Part shown: positions 1 to 10,883 of the stretch, piece by piece
How positions within the stretch are numbered: the first letter of the stretch is position 1
Layout: the number at the start of each line of letters is the position of its first letter
NCBI GenBank assembly: GCA_023974075.1
Contig: CM043807.1
Location: 2,426,623 to 2,490,622, forward strand
Direction of reading: 5' to 3'
DNA from: Chaenocephalus aceratus
Lineage: Eukaryota > Chordata > Actinopteri > Perciformes > Channichthyidae
Length of the DNA stretch: 64,000 bases
Notes under the pieces: model-generated
Seen by the model: only the letters and a program-made list of their open reading frames with translations
Database searches by the model: none
What the model was told of the DNA's origin: nothing
Program-made: the position numbers and the translations under genes

Positions 1-289
1 CTTGAAAGGGATGTGCAAACTAGCAATTATATACAGTTTTTGATGAACGATTAGAGAATAACGAGTAATGAATATGCTTTATAGGGATCTGCAGATAAAT
101 GTGTAGTCTTCTCAAGCACCAACTATCAAATATCTCTCCTGATTGTTGGCACTTGACAATCACCTTTCCTGAATTTTACTCAGGTGTAACTAAAGTCTGA
201 TTTAAGGGTTGTTTATATTTCACATCATTAATCAGAATCTGGAAAGTAACTAAAATAAATGTAGTGGAGTAAAAATACCAGGTTAACCT
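1..289 (-). repeat. hAT-like internal fragment, inverted copy of 10,583-10,883
   Basis: This stretch is the reverse complement of 10,583-10,883 with scattered mismatches and small indels; both begin or end with the same CTTGAAAGGGATGTGCAAA block. Phrases such as GTAGTGGAGTAAAAA and AAGTAACTAAAATAAATG are typical of the interior of a common teleost hAT family. The copy runs off the left edge of the window, so its outer boundary is unknown. Confidence 0.6.
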
Positions 290-292
290 TAA

Positions 293-872
293 CCTGTTAT
301 GCAGGGGTTTTTTCTCACAAAACTGTGTCTCAGGGCTTCTTAACATTTAAAAACCTATTAATGTGTCATACTCACTTAACGGGAAGAAATGAGTGTATGA
401 CAGCGTCCGGTTCCGGGGCATTCTGGCTACGCATCACTCATTCACCAATGGGTAATGTTTAGATGGATTTTAGGAACTTCCCCTCGATTCTATTGGCTCT
501 AACGGTTAAAAAGAGATGTCAATCATCAAAATCGAACGAGGTGGGCCAGAGACATGGAAAATGCCCCCAAATGACCCCAGAAGTGAGTTTTATTTTCTAA
601 ATCTCTTTAAAAGGTCAAATGTAACTCGTTTTGCATCAATCTTGACACAGGGTACTTATTATATGTTATAGTTTGGATTCCTAATGCTTCCTATCCTAAT
701 GTGGTTTTCACTACAAGTAAAATAAAATTGATTACATTTGTTTTACTATGTTCAATCTGAATTTACATTAAAATTAAAATGTAACCCTTTTAGAAGGGAA
801 GATATGGTCATTTGTTCTGGGAATGTCATTTTCGAGCCTGGGACCTGAAAAACAGGCTCAGGGTTTAACAGG
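293..872. mobile_element. piggyBac-like miniature element (TTAA target site)
   Basis: The element begins CCTGTTATGCAGGGG and ends with the reverse complement of CCTGTTAAACCCTGAGCC, so the outer 7 bp match as terminal inverted repeats. A TTAA tetranucleotide lies immediately outside each end, at 289-292 and 873-876. TTAA duplication with ends starting CC is the piggyBac signature, though Kolobok-type elements also use TTAA. No transposase is encoded in these 580 bp. The inverted repeat is short, so the family call is an inference. Confidence 0.5.
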
Positions 873-876
873 TTAA

Positions 877-2665
877 TAAATACTGTTAAACTTACAAAAA
901 GCTTCCTGGTCTACTTTAGACCAACTCTTGGTCTTCAAAACAAAAATACCTGGCCTGGAAAACTCAACAAGGAGTACGCGGAACTGCAGCATCGGATGAT
1001 ACTTCTTCCAGGGTTTAGTGCCATACAACAACACACACGTTATTATTTTCAATAGGTATACCGTAAAAATATTCAAGCAGCTTTAACTGCAGCAGCGGAT
1101 CATATTTCTCCGAGGGTTTGGGGTGTTTAATATTATTTTTCGTTTGGTATAACTTAGTGAATAAAAGATTCAAGCGGCTTTAAAGCAAATGATAAAACCA
1201 CTCAGTTTTATCATTAAAGACACTTTTATCAGAGCGGTTATAAAAAGATCTTCTTATCTTGAGATACATGAATTAAATGAACTCACATCCACATGTATGT
1301 AAGATTCGTTATAGATCTGATCAACGCCTGTTATTCACTCACACACAATTTGTTCTATAGTATCGAAGCTATTCAGTGACAGCAAAGAATAAGAGAATAA
1401 TGATGTCACCTTTTACCTGTTCCTTTACCTGTGCTCTTTTCCCATGATGGGAACTCAGGCTACCACACATTTACTGACAAATTGAGTTATATAAGTGTGT
1501 AAGAAAATATATGCAAGGCTGTCTTCATTTATTTAAAAATACAATAATGCAGCAAGTTAAAAGCTGAGTGAAAAACAGTGTTTCCAACAACACTCCCGTA
1601 CAGTGGGCTTCCCTGTAGCCACACCACTAATCCACAAAGCCTGAATGATGACCTTCCAGAACTCCCACTGCGGATTCAATTTCACTGTGGAGAATGGCAA
1701 TACCATAAGAGAAAAAGAGAATGCATGAAAAATCAACTCACATCACACACATGAGTATTGCGCAGTGCTCTCTCTTGGGAAGGGAGGCAGTTCCACTTTA
1801 GGGAGCTTTGAAGGCCGGCTCCACATGGGGAGTTCTGAACAGAGGGGGGGGGGCAGCTGCATACAGATCACTGCTGCTGGACAGGTGTGTGTGCAGAGAG
1901 GCTGCTGTACAGAGAGGCTGCTGTACAGGTGTGTGTTAGTGTAAAGGGAAGAACATGCCACCAGCGCACAGTGTGTTTTCAGAGAGAAGACCTGCAAGCT
2001 CCAGAACACAACACATATCCAGAAATGGCAAAAGTTCACAGATCCTTCACTCAAGTAGAAGTACAGATACTCATGTTTAGAAATACCTGAGGTGGGAGAA
2101 GTTCTCAGATATTGTATATAAAGTATCAGAGTTTAGGAATACTCTGTTACATGTAAAACAATCTGCAATCAAAATGTTAAGTAAGTCGTATGAGCATCAA
2201 AATAGTTTTGTAGTCATTGTTGTCAAAGTGTCATTGTGCAGAATAATATTTCAGTCAGACAACTCACGTGTTTCTTAATATGTTTATTAGAAGCAGCATA
2301 TAGTTTGAGTAGAGGAGAGGAGAGAGCACGCTCGTGAACTGTCAACGGGGGACTGTTAGCGCCGTGTTATGCATGTCCACTGCACCTCGCTGGAGCTCGC
2401 ACAGTGTAAAGCAAATACTCAGACATTTCAATTATCTGTTCGGCAAAGTTAGGTTTGGAAACTGTATAATTTCCTTTCCGCATAACACGGCATAACGCTG
2501 GAGCCTCGCTGCAGGGAAACTGTGGCGCTGTTTGAGTTTATTCTAATCCGTCCAAATGATGGACGGCTTTCAGATTTTTCCGTCACTGTTAAAAAAAAAT
2601 CAGCATAGACGGAAAATATTAGGTTAACGCGACCTCTGCGCTGGTGTTATTAGTCTGATAAGTAG
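877..2665. other. No gene seen; contains hAT fragments
   Basis: No coding region is supported here. Around 2,035-2,170 the text (CTCAAGTAGAAGTACAGATACTC and following) resembles the interior of the same teleost hAT family as 1-289. The end at about 2,622-2,638 reads GGTTAACGCGACCTCTG, which looks like a hAT right terminus (CAGAGGTCGCGTTAACC when inverted), but I found no matching left end. Confidence 0.4.
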
Positions 2666-2689
2666 AGAGCCTGGCAAAACTGCCACGTG

Positions 2690-2833
2690 GCCATTCCCCC
2701 TAAGCACCGTGGCTTTGCGGGGAATATACTACCTATGACTACCTAGTGAACCTGCTATGTGAAGGCCAGGGAACAGCCCGAAAAGCCATCCCCCTTAAGC
2801 ACCGTGGCTTTGAGGGGAATATACTACCTAGTG
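2690..2833 (+). repeat. 83-bp tandem repeat, left block
   Basis: This holds about one and a half copies of the unit that dominates 6,414-7,010. Key phrases are GGCCAGGGAACAGCCCG, CTTAAGCACCG and GGGGAATATACTACCTAGTG. It is cut off at 2,833 by a hAT insertion whose TSD (ACCTAGTG) is part of the repeat unit itself. Confidence 0.8.
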
Positions 2834-4224
2834 CAGCGGTGCCCAAACTTTTTTGAACCGAGAGCTACTTTTAAAGTTGCCAGTGTGCCGAGATCTACCA
2901 GTCCAAATAGAGAGGCGTAGCCATTACTGACAGCCTACTGCCTGGTAAATACACAGTTCTACTTGTATAAAACTGACCTTTGTACGATTAATACTTCATA
3001 AAATACTGCAGATCCTTTATCTTACCTCTTTCTAATCTACACACATACAAGTATTTAACTGAAGTTACACAACAGTGTTGTTGATACAGAGTTGGAGTTT
3101 ATTCACACCTCACATACTACACAGTGGGTAATGTTTTCAAGAAATATTGAACAGTGCTGCCACATGTGACACAGGGAAAAAGAAAAGACTCTGAACCCTT
3201 TCTTTGCCATTATATAAAAATAGTGTTGCTACAAAAGTATAAATTAGGCTTACTAATAAGACAACTCAGATCTGAAGCTACACAGGAATCTGCTGCCAAA
3301 GTGCAATTTTGCAATCAAAAATCAAACCCTTTTTTGTAGCATTTTAGTAGATTATAAAAATAAATGCCTTTAAAATAGGATGCAAGCAACACTAGTTTCT
3401 TAACCTGAATTGATAATAGACTATAATCAATTTAAGTTTGCATTCATATACCATTTTGTACAATAATTATAATTAATAAGTTCAAACAAACTAAAACTTA
3501 TAGCTGATTAATAACGGTATCTAACTTGAGTTTTTATTATATCAAAAACCTGTTGAAATACTACTGTTAGTTTTACTGTCCCCCAAAAGCGCGTCGGCAG
3601 CCTCCAGGAATGCTTCTTTCACAACTTCGCCGTCTTTGAAAGACTTCATGTGTTTCGCAAGAACGTGACTGACACGATAAGATGCTATGGTAGCAGCCTT
3701 GCTCTTGTTGTTGGGCCTGGTGAAAATGGACTGCTGTGCATTTAGCTGTCCTCTCAGGCCCCTCCCCTTTTGGGAGCGTAGGGCAGAATTAGGAGGGAAT
3801 TCCGTCTCGTAGCGTTTGAGCACTGTTTTGAAATGCCGCTCCTAAATTACCCTTCTTCGATAAAGCCACGCTCGCATTGCAGATGAGACAGATGGACTTT
3901 GAATTGGAATAGATACAAAAATAATCATCCTCCCACTCCGAGTGAAATTATATTTTGGGCTTTTTTGCTTCTGCCATAATTGCGGTCTTGTGTGTGTGCG
4001 GACTGTGACTCCTGTTGACACCGACAACCTCAGCGAAATAGTGCCCACTGCCCACCAGCCACGCCCCGACACATGGGGTCACGCCGGCCAATCACAAAGC
4101 TTTGATGCGTTCAAGTGCATTATTCTAGCACAGGAAGATTATGTTATAGGACATTAACGATAAAACAGAATATTGTTGTTCTATTTTTAGACACATCTCG
4201 CGATCGACTGGTTGGGCACCCCTG
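2834..4224 (-). mobile_element. Defective hAT transposon with exact 8-bp TSD
   Basis: The left end reads CAGCGGTGCCCAAACTTTTT and the right end, inverted, reads CAGGGGTGCCCAACCAGTCG. The 8-bp direct repeat ACCTAGTG flanks it at 2,826-2,833 and 4,225-4,232, which is the hAT hallmark. At 1,391 bp it is too short for a full transposase and carries only a broken N-terminal piece on the minus strand. It is inserted in the 83-bp tandem repeat, so it is younger than that array. Confidence 0.92.
3542..3965 (-). pseudogene. hAT transposase N-terminal remnant (BED-type finger region)
   Basis: Read on the minus strand, one frame gives a short zinc-finger stretch with CLICNASVALSKKGNL (about 3,850-3,945). 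After a frame break, a second frame gives 93 residues including NKSKAATIASYRVSHVLAKH and SFKDGEVVKEAFLEAA. This arrangement is known from hAT transposases related to GTF2IRD2 and ZBED proteins: a BED-like DNA-binding finger followed by the start of the transposase body. The catalytic core and the C-terminal dimerisation domain are absent. The frameshift and missing body make it non-functional; it is a relic inside the 2,834-4,224 element. Confidence 0.8.
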
Positions 4225-4304
4225 ACCTAGTGTAACTGCTATGTGAAGGCCAGGGAACAGCCCGAAAAAGCCATCCCCCTTAAGCACCATGGCGGGGAAT
4301 ATAG
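4225..4304 (+). repeat. 83-bp tandem repeat, middle fragment
   Basis: The repeat unit resumes directly after the hAT TSD and continues to GGGGAATATAG, where the unit is interrupted again. It resumes at 6,414 with GAATATAC, so the bases GAATATA occur on both sides of the intervening 2.1-kb block. Confidence 0.75.
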
Positions 4305-6413
4305 TATAATCCCAGGTCCTCCGGCAGCGACCCAGAAACGGATGTCGGTGCGCCGTCTAGAAGGAAATCAAATTTCTCTAAAGGGTCGTCGAGGATCGAT
4401 TATCGAGGAGGCTGTCTAGAGGAGCCGTAACCGAGGATACACTGATTTAGAGGAGAGAGGAGAAAGGAGTGTCTCTAGAGGAGCTATAACCGAGGGTACA
4501 CAGAAATATTCTCTTGAGACGATTTCAGCCAACAGTGATGTTTAAAAGAGGCGTGACGCATGGCTGGACTTATGTCAACGAAGCACAGCTCTGCAAACTG
4601 TTCCCGTTGTGATTATAAGTTATTTGAGATGATCAAATGTGCATCAAGACTTTCTGCCCTTTACCGTTTGTTTACTCACTAATCACATCTCCCCTGGATG
4701 TTAGGCTATTTTTTTTTTTAATACAACTGCTTTCATTGTGACGCGATGTTTACAGTGAGAACAGCTGCTGAGGTCAGTGCAGAAAGCAGAACAGTGTGTA
4801 TAATATATATCGCAATAACTATATCCGAGTAGTTTGGAGTAATTTGCGACATGTAAATTGTCAAAAATGGTGTATTCACTGTTAGCTTATGACCTCCACG
4901 ATTTAGCTATCAAAAATGTTCTTCTCAATTTAGCATCATATTGGATAGGGGCTGAACGTGTCCTGGATTGGAATTTTTCCATCATTCCCCTAGGAGGAGT
5001 TCGCAAGAATGTGCTTAAAATGGCTGGAAAACGCACATTTTTCAAAATGGCCAACTTTGTCGGGGGCGGGGCTAATAGAAGCAAATTATAAATATGTCCG
5101 CAATTCCATGAGGAATGTCTGTGCCAAATTTCATGAAGTTCTGAGAAACTGTATGTGACTACCACACAATAGGGGGCGCTAGTGAGCAGTTTTTTTGAAA
5201 AATTACGTTGTTTTTTTTTACATACTCGAAAAAGTCGTGGGCTGTGACGTGTGTCCCAAGTTTTGCGTCCAAAGCAGATTTTATGCTTTCGCAATGTAAA
5301 ACGGTATAGGCCACGCCCACATTCTGCATTTGTTACGACACTTTAAATCTCAGTTCGTAGTCATCCCCAGAGAATATGTAAACAAATTTTTTAAAAATGT
5401 GTCAATCCGTTCTTGAATTATACATTTGTGTTGTTTTTGGCACCCCCTATAGTCCAAAATGAAAATGGTTTGATGTGCCTATTTCCCAAGACAGACTGAA
5501 CCTATCCACCAAAATCTGTGGTGAATGGATACATTGTTGATGAGTTATGAGCATTTATTTCTAAGCCCCGCCTTTTTGCAAGTACGTTTTAATTCATGGC
5601 GGAAATATTTATCATTTGAACATGCTCATCTCCTAGGGTAATGTGTGTGACCCTCCACGGATGCTGTATACTGAGTTTAGGGTAAAAAAAATAAAATTGA
5701 AATGTAAGTGAATATTTCACTGTTTTGAACATTATGCTAATTTAGAAGAAAATAAATGTAGGCGGAGCTTAGGGTTCCAAGAGGATTATTTGTAGAGCAG
5801 GTCCACCCGGATATGTGTGCAAAATGTCAGGTCATTCGGAGTTAAGGTGCGATTTTGTTAATGTATTCCGAAATGGAATTTGCATAGGTGGCGCTAGTGA
5901 GCAGCTTGAAATATTTTAACCCATTGACTCCAGAATGTTGCAATTTTTACTGGTTTAGGCGTCCGTGACGCGCTTGCATTTAAATCCGGCTCCCAGTCGC
6001 TCTGTGTAGCTGGCCTGTACCACTACACCTGCTGTGCCCCCCACCCTTCTTTCGCATAATGGTATGATCCTAGTGTGTCCTCGCATATGATTGGCCGCAT
6101 GGTGGCCCAGCTAAATAAAGTCCCGCCCCTGCCTGCAAGGATTCTCAGCAAGACTAGGAGCGGCTGAAGATTCTGCTCTCCCTGACGGGAGTCTGCTCTT
6201 CTAGCGGCATCTTGCGATCGGCGTGTTGGAGACCTCTGAATTAAATGATCAAGTCACCTCAAGTCAGAAGGCTCAAGTCCATGTCAAGTCCCGAGTCATT
6301 AGTGTTCAACTCCAAGTCGAGTCGCAAGTGTTTTGTGATTTTGTCAAGTCGAATCACAAGTCATCAAATGTCTGACTCGAGTCCAAGTCATGTGACTCGA
6401 GTCCACACCTCTG
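4305..6413. mobile_element. Composite insertion of repeats ending in a hAT terminus
   Basis: This block interrupts the 83-bp array. About 4,840-5,935 reads like an unclassified interspersed repeat with the recurring phrase GGCGCTAGTGAGCAG (near 5,174 and 5,888). The right part, 6,240-6,413, is rich in CAAGTC and GACTCGAGTCC motifs and ends ...GTCCACACCTCTG, a hAT-type right terminus related in style to the 33,470-34,786 element. GAATATAG and GAATATAC flank the block and may be a 7-of-8 TSD, but the left end does not begin with CAG, so the left boundary is uncertain. No coding region is supported. Confidence 0.45.
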
Positions 6414-7010
6414 GAATATACTACCTAGTGTAACTGCTATGTGAAGGCCAGGGAACAGCCCGAAAAGCCATCCCCCTTAAGCACCGCGGCTTTGAGGGGA
6501 ATATACTACCTAGTGACTGCTATGTGAAGGCCAGGGAACAGCCCGGAAAGCCATCCTCCTTAAGCACCGCCGCTTTGAGGGGAATATACTACCTAATGAC
6601 TGCTATGTGAAGGCCAGAGAACAGCCCGAAAAGCCATACCCCTTAAGCACCGCGGCTTTGAGGGGAATATACTACCTAGTGACTGCTATGTGAAGGCCAG
6701 AGAACAGCCCGAGAAGCCATCCCCCTTAAGCACCGCGGCTCTGAGGGGAATATACTACCTAGTGACTGCTATGTGTAGGCCAGGGAACAGCCCGAAAAGC
6801 CATACCCCTTAAGCACCGCGGCTCTGAGGGGAATATACTACCTAGTGACTGCTATGTGTAGGCCAGGGAACAGCCCGAAAAGCCATACCCCTTAAGCACC
6901 GCCGGCTCTGAGGGGAATATACTACCTAGTGACTGCTATGTGTAGGCATAGGAGAGACCAGTGCCAATCCCCCTTAAGCACCGTGGCTTTGAGGGGAATA
7001 TACTACCTGT
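6414..7010 (+). repeat. 83-bp tandem repeat array, about 7 copies
   Basis: The phrase GAATATACTACC recurs at 6,414, 6,499, 6,582, 6,665, 6,748, 6,831, 6,915 and 6,996, giving periods of 85, 83, 83, 83, 83, 84 and 81. Each unit holds GGAACAGCCCG, CTTAAGCACCG and GGCTTTGAGGGG or a close variant. The units differ by point changes, so the array is not freshly homogenised. No open frame runs through it. The separated blocks at 2,690-2,833 and 4,225-4,304 were once continuous with it. Confidence 0.93.
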
Positions 7011-7635
7011 TGAGACTCCTATGTCTAAGTCTGGAAGCAGCAACAATGAGCTTTTCCCAAGTGCACAGCGTCTATAAGGGGGAAACACTTTGAGATAATT
7101 GATAAATAATCTAAACCAGCAACCACCTGATATGCAATCGCAGAATTCTACCGGTATACATCTTTGAACATTTACGCATTCGCCCAGTTGTGCCAGAGCT
7201 CATGGTTGTTGTGCTGAAAGGGTCTCATTATGTGAAGCATGACATAGCACTGGTAGGCAGAGGACCGACAGCCCAGGACTCCTGGGTTGAGGTATCAGAT
7301 AGGGCGCTGCGGTTGCGCACATCTTAAACAGTGATGGGAATAGCGATCTGGGGCAGGCTGCAGTTTGGCAGAGATCACGCAGCCTGGAGGAGAAACGTTT
7401 ATCTCGTCAGGGGTTTGCAGCCATCGAATAAACATGGATGTAAAACCTTAAACGCCATTAACGTCACATATGTATGCCACAGAAAGTCTCTTTGATATCT
7501 GCTTTCCCAAGCCATGCACATACCCCTATTGACTTAATCGTCTGCCGGCTTCATCTACGTAAGCTTTGAAACAGGAAAGCTCTTCAGGAGTTAAGCTATT
7601 AACACTCTTGACGGAAGAATCATGAGGAGCTAACA
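7011..7635. other. No feature recognised
   Basis: Ordinary non-coding sequence. CAGTGATGGGAATAGCG near 7,330 resembles a hAT left end, but no right end was found. No ORF of note. Confidence 0.3.
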
Positions 7636-8217
7636 CAGGCCCGGCTCCAGGCTGAAATGATTGAGGGGGCAGTTACAAAATCAGAGGGGGCGATTTTTTG
7701 TTCACAACAACGAAACATACTGGCAATGTAATGAAATGACACACCAAGCTTTTTTCCTTCTCACTGCTCTACAATCTCTTTGCTTCTTTATTTTTATTCT
7801 GGATTTACCCCTCTCATTCTGTTATTTTCCTCTGACCTTTAATAATAGATAGTACATTATCAGATGGCTGCACTTTGGTTAACAGACTAACATTGATTTG
7901 AATTTATACATTGATTTCCTCAATGTATAAATTGACATGCTCTGTAATTATACCATAACCTTTTCTCCTCTATCCCTTAACTCGTCTTCCTATCAGATTT
8001 ACTTACATACTTACAAAAGGCACAACACTGTTACTCTGTGTTTACTGACATGTAACATTGTATTTCAACTTGCTCTATGTTTTTTAACGCACATTAAAAA
8101 ATGGGAACATTTTCGGGAGTTTCAACTGGGTACCGGCCACCGAAAACGGGGACTTTGCCCGGAAAACGGGGACGTTTTGGTCACCCATCCGACTGTGTTT
8201 ACAAGCACACACGCTTA

Positions 8218-9248
8218 CGGCCCCTACACACGGCGGCGTGCGTTGCCGCTTCAACGCTTCTGCCCATTCACTTTGAATGGGGTGACGTCACGATTCGCCG
8301 AACTGCATTGTGGGAGCAAAGCGTAGCTTCTCTCGCGGTGCTCGCTGCAAAAGTAGAGCAATGTTCTACTTTTGCCGCCTCGACGGAGGCGTCAGCCAAT
8401 CAAATCCCGCGTATGCAAATCTGACAGTACAAGCGCTAGCCAATCAAACCGTGTGTATGTTGGGAGAGCCAGACCGCAGTTATGTCCCATATGTCAAAAA
8501 ATGGAGGAGAAAATTATCGTGGCGGTAGGGAATCACCCGGTACTATATTTGGCATCAGCCAAACGACTCGCTGCACCCTCGCTGCGAGGGGACCCAAGTT
8601 CCCATCAGCAAAAACACGTGGGTTTGCTATCCTGGCTCCAAGATGGTGGAATGAGCTCCCCATTGACATCAGGACAGCAGATAGCTTACACACCTTCCGG
8701 CGCAGACTGAAAACTCATCTCTTTTGACTCCACTTCGAGCGATAGAATTACTAACAAAGAACTGCTAACAGAGCACTTATATACTAATAAAGGACTGGCT
8801 TATCTAAAGCCAGTTGAGTAGCACTTGAAATACTTGGCTCTATGAAACCTGATGTACTTATATGATTCTGTTTTCTTCAGGGTTGTGTCTTCCTGGTCGA
8901 ATGCACTTATTGTAAGTCGCTTTGGATAAAAGCGTCAGCTAAATGCAATGTAATGTAATATGACCAGTCCCTCTTTACATACAGGGATACAAACCGGAGG
9001 AGCCAGGCATGGGGGGAGGTGGCAGAGACAGTGGGTGAAACTGGTATGTTTTTGCCTGTTTTGGGGAGTTTGAATGGACAGCTAGCAAGCATATACAGTA
9101 TATTTAGCCAGCATGAATGCTTTGCTTTGTATGTCCGGGGCGGGACACTCATGTGATTGGTTGTTGGTCGCGTTGCTCGCGTTGACTCCCCAAGCTCAAG
9201 ACACGCCCACCGCCAAGCGGCAACGCACGCCACCGTGTGTAGGCTCCG
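8218..9248. mobile_element. PIF/Harbinger-like miniature element, TTA target site
   Basis: The left end CGGCCCCTACACACGGCGGC and the inverted right end CGGAGCCTACACACGGTGGC share a long inverted repeat, continued by GTGCGTTGCCGCTT on both sides. TTA flanks both ends (8,215-8,217 and 9,249-9,251); a 3-bp TTA/TAA duplication is characteristic of PIF/Harbinger. It lies wholly inside the 7,636-9,449 hAT and is itself interrupted by an L2 tail. It encodes no transposase. Confidence 0.8.
8560..8959 (+). mobile_element. L2-type LINE, 5'-truncated 3' end
   Basis: The coding tail up to 8,727 reads FAILAPRWWNELPIDIRTAD and ends LKTHLF, the usual last residues of L2/Maui-clade reverse transcriptase proteins. 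It is followed by an untranslated tail ending TTGTAAGTCGCTTTGGATAA and AATGTAATGTAAT. It is severely 5'-truncated, as is usual for LINE insertions. Relatives occur at 28,163-28,386 (-), 28,850-29,070 (+) and 58,915-59,170 (-). Confidence 0.85.
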
Positions 9249-9675
9249 TTAAGACTACAAGCTCACTTGGGGGTTGAGGCTTTTTTACACGTTGCTTGAC
9301 TCCCTGCTCACATATCTGATCTAAACACAGTAACGTGTATTGGGGAAACTAATTATTTAAAGTTATTTTATAATTGTGACATTTATTGTACTTTTTGATG
9401 GATGAATGGGGGCAAAGAATACAACTGCCCCCTCGTGGCGCCGTGCCCGAGCTAACAGATCAATAAAAAATACGTTGCTAGAATATTCCTTGTTGTGCTT
9501 GGGCGCCTATCATGTTTCTAAACTCTTTAATAGCAGCACATCTAATAATCCTGGCTCCTTCAGCGCAACTCAGTCTTCAGTGCAGGTTTTAACAGACATA
9601 GGTCCCTTTGGGAGCCAGCAAACCTGCTAGCAAACCTTGATTTAGCCTGGTGATACAACCCAGTCAGATGGCATT

Positions 9676-9856
9676 TCGTGTTCACCAACACGATTTGTAA
9701 TCTATTGATTCGTGTTCACCAACACGATTTCCCCCTTTTTTTCGTGTTGCACAGCACGATTTTAAAAGCAATGTATTTCTACTGGTAATGTGTTTCGTGC
9801 CTGCAGCACGTCTTTTTCTCCGGTCGGGTCGTGGAAGACCGGAAGCTGTGTGGTTC
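9676..9856 (+). repeat. Series of short perfect hairpins in the left terminus
   Basis: Two copies of CGTGTTCACCAACACG (6-bp stem, CACC loop) are followed by CGTGTTGCACAGCACG, then CGTGCCTGCAGCACG (5-bp stem), then CCGGTC...GACCGG (6-bp stem). The stem sequences differ while pairing is kept in most. The same series recurs in inverted orientation at about 12,440-12,612. Confidence 0.8.
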
Positions 9857-10582
9857 ATAAAAACATAATTTCGGACTTTTGTTGCCGTCTGTGAGGAAAA
9901 TAAATGGGACTCAGAGCCTCAGAATACTGAAATCTGTTTTTTTTAAATCTTTTTTTCCTTCTAATTTGTTATTCTTTTCAAAATAACACACTGTTATTTA
10001 CTCACCAATAACACACAATTATCCTTGCTTTTATTTATTGGTTTAATTCCATAATCTCTGGCTTTTTTGGCGTCCGTCAGGAACTGAATTTCAAATAAAA
10101 AAACCGGAAACAGACGTAGGCCTATAAGGGACATTTCGAGCATCATTGCGATTGTCAACATTTCTGAGTTTAGGATGGCCGAAGACACTACACTACCCAT
10201 AATCCCCAGCTATCGTTTAGGACTACAGTCCCCGTGATTAATCTTCAAACTCTGGGATTGGATGTTGGAGTGGCAGTGCGCCAAGGTTACAACGAGCGTC
10301 AAACAGCCGTTTGAAATGGAACGAAACCACGCCAGACTATCCAAAACTGGAATCGAACGCCCCCCCAGAACTACACGCTGGCTATTGAGTTTCGCAAAAT
10401 GTTCTATGGGGACATCTCTACTGAACATTTTTCGTTTTTTCCCACAATTAGAAGTTGCCAGTATTAAACACATTGGTATTAATAAATGGGTGAAAATCGC
10501 TTGTGTCCATAATGCGCAGCATTAAAATATACCCACATGACAGCTCATTGTTACTTTGTAATTCTACTCCACTACAATTCAG

Positions 10583-10883
10583 AGGTTAACCTGGTATTTT
10601 GACTCCACTACACTTATTTGAGTTACTTTGCAGATTCTGATTAATGATGTGAAATATAAACAACCCTTAAATCAGACTTTAGTTACAGTAAAATTCAGGT
10701 AAGGTGATTGTCAAGTGCCAACAATTAGGAGAGATATTTGATAGTTGGTGCTTGAGAAGACTAAACATTTATCTTTAATTGACATGAATGGAAACGAGTA
10801 ATAAAGTATATTCATTACTCGTTATTCTCTACTAATAGTTAATTAAAGACTGTATTATGGCTATTTTGCACATCCCTTTCAAG
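10583..10883 (+). repeat. hAT-like internal fragment, inverted copy of 1-289
   Basis: Inverted partner of the left window edge. It contains GTAGTGGAGT on the minus strand and ends CATCCCTTTCAAG. It sits in the core of the foldback element, so it was present before or was carried by that element. Confidence 0.65.

Larger units (their letters stand above)
7636..9449. mobile_element. Non-autonomous hAT transposon with 8-bp TSD AGCTAACA
   Basis: The left end is CAGGCCCGGCTCCAGG and the inverted right end is CGGGCACGGCGCCACG, matching at about 12 of 16 positions. The exact 8-bp repeat AGCTAACA lies outside both ends (7,628-7,635 and 9,450-9,457). No transposase is encoded. The interior carries a second, Harbinger-like element that in turn carries an L2 LINE tail. 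Confidence 0.85.

Noticed and set aside
6414..7010. Regular 83-bp repeats as a CRISPR-like array
   Set aside because: The whole unit is repeated without unique spacers, the DNA is eukaryotic, and no cas genes occur.
7200..7400. Possible small nuclear RNA or tRNA gene
   Set aside because: No A and B boxes, no match to U1-U7 or U3 core sequences, and no cloverleaf could be drawn.
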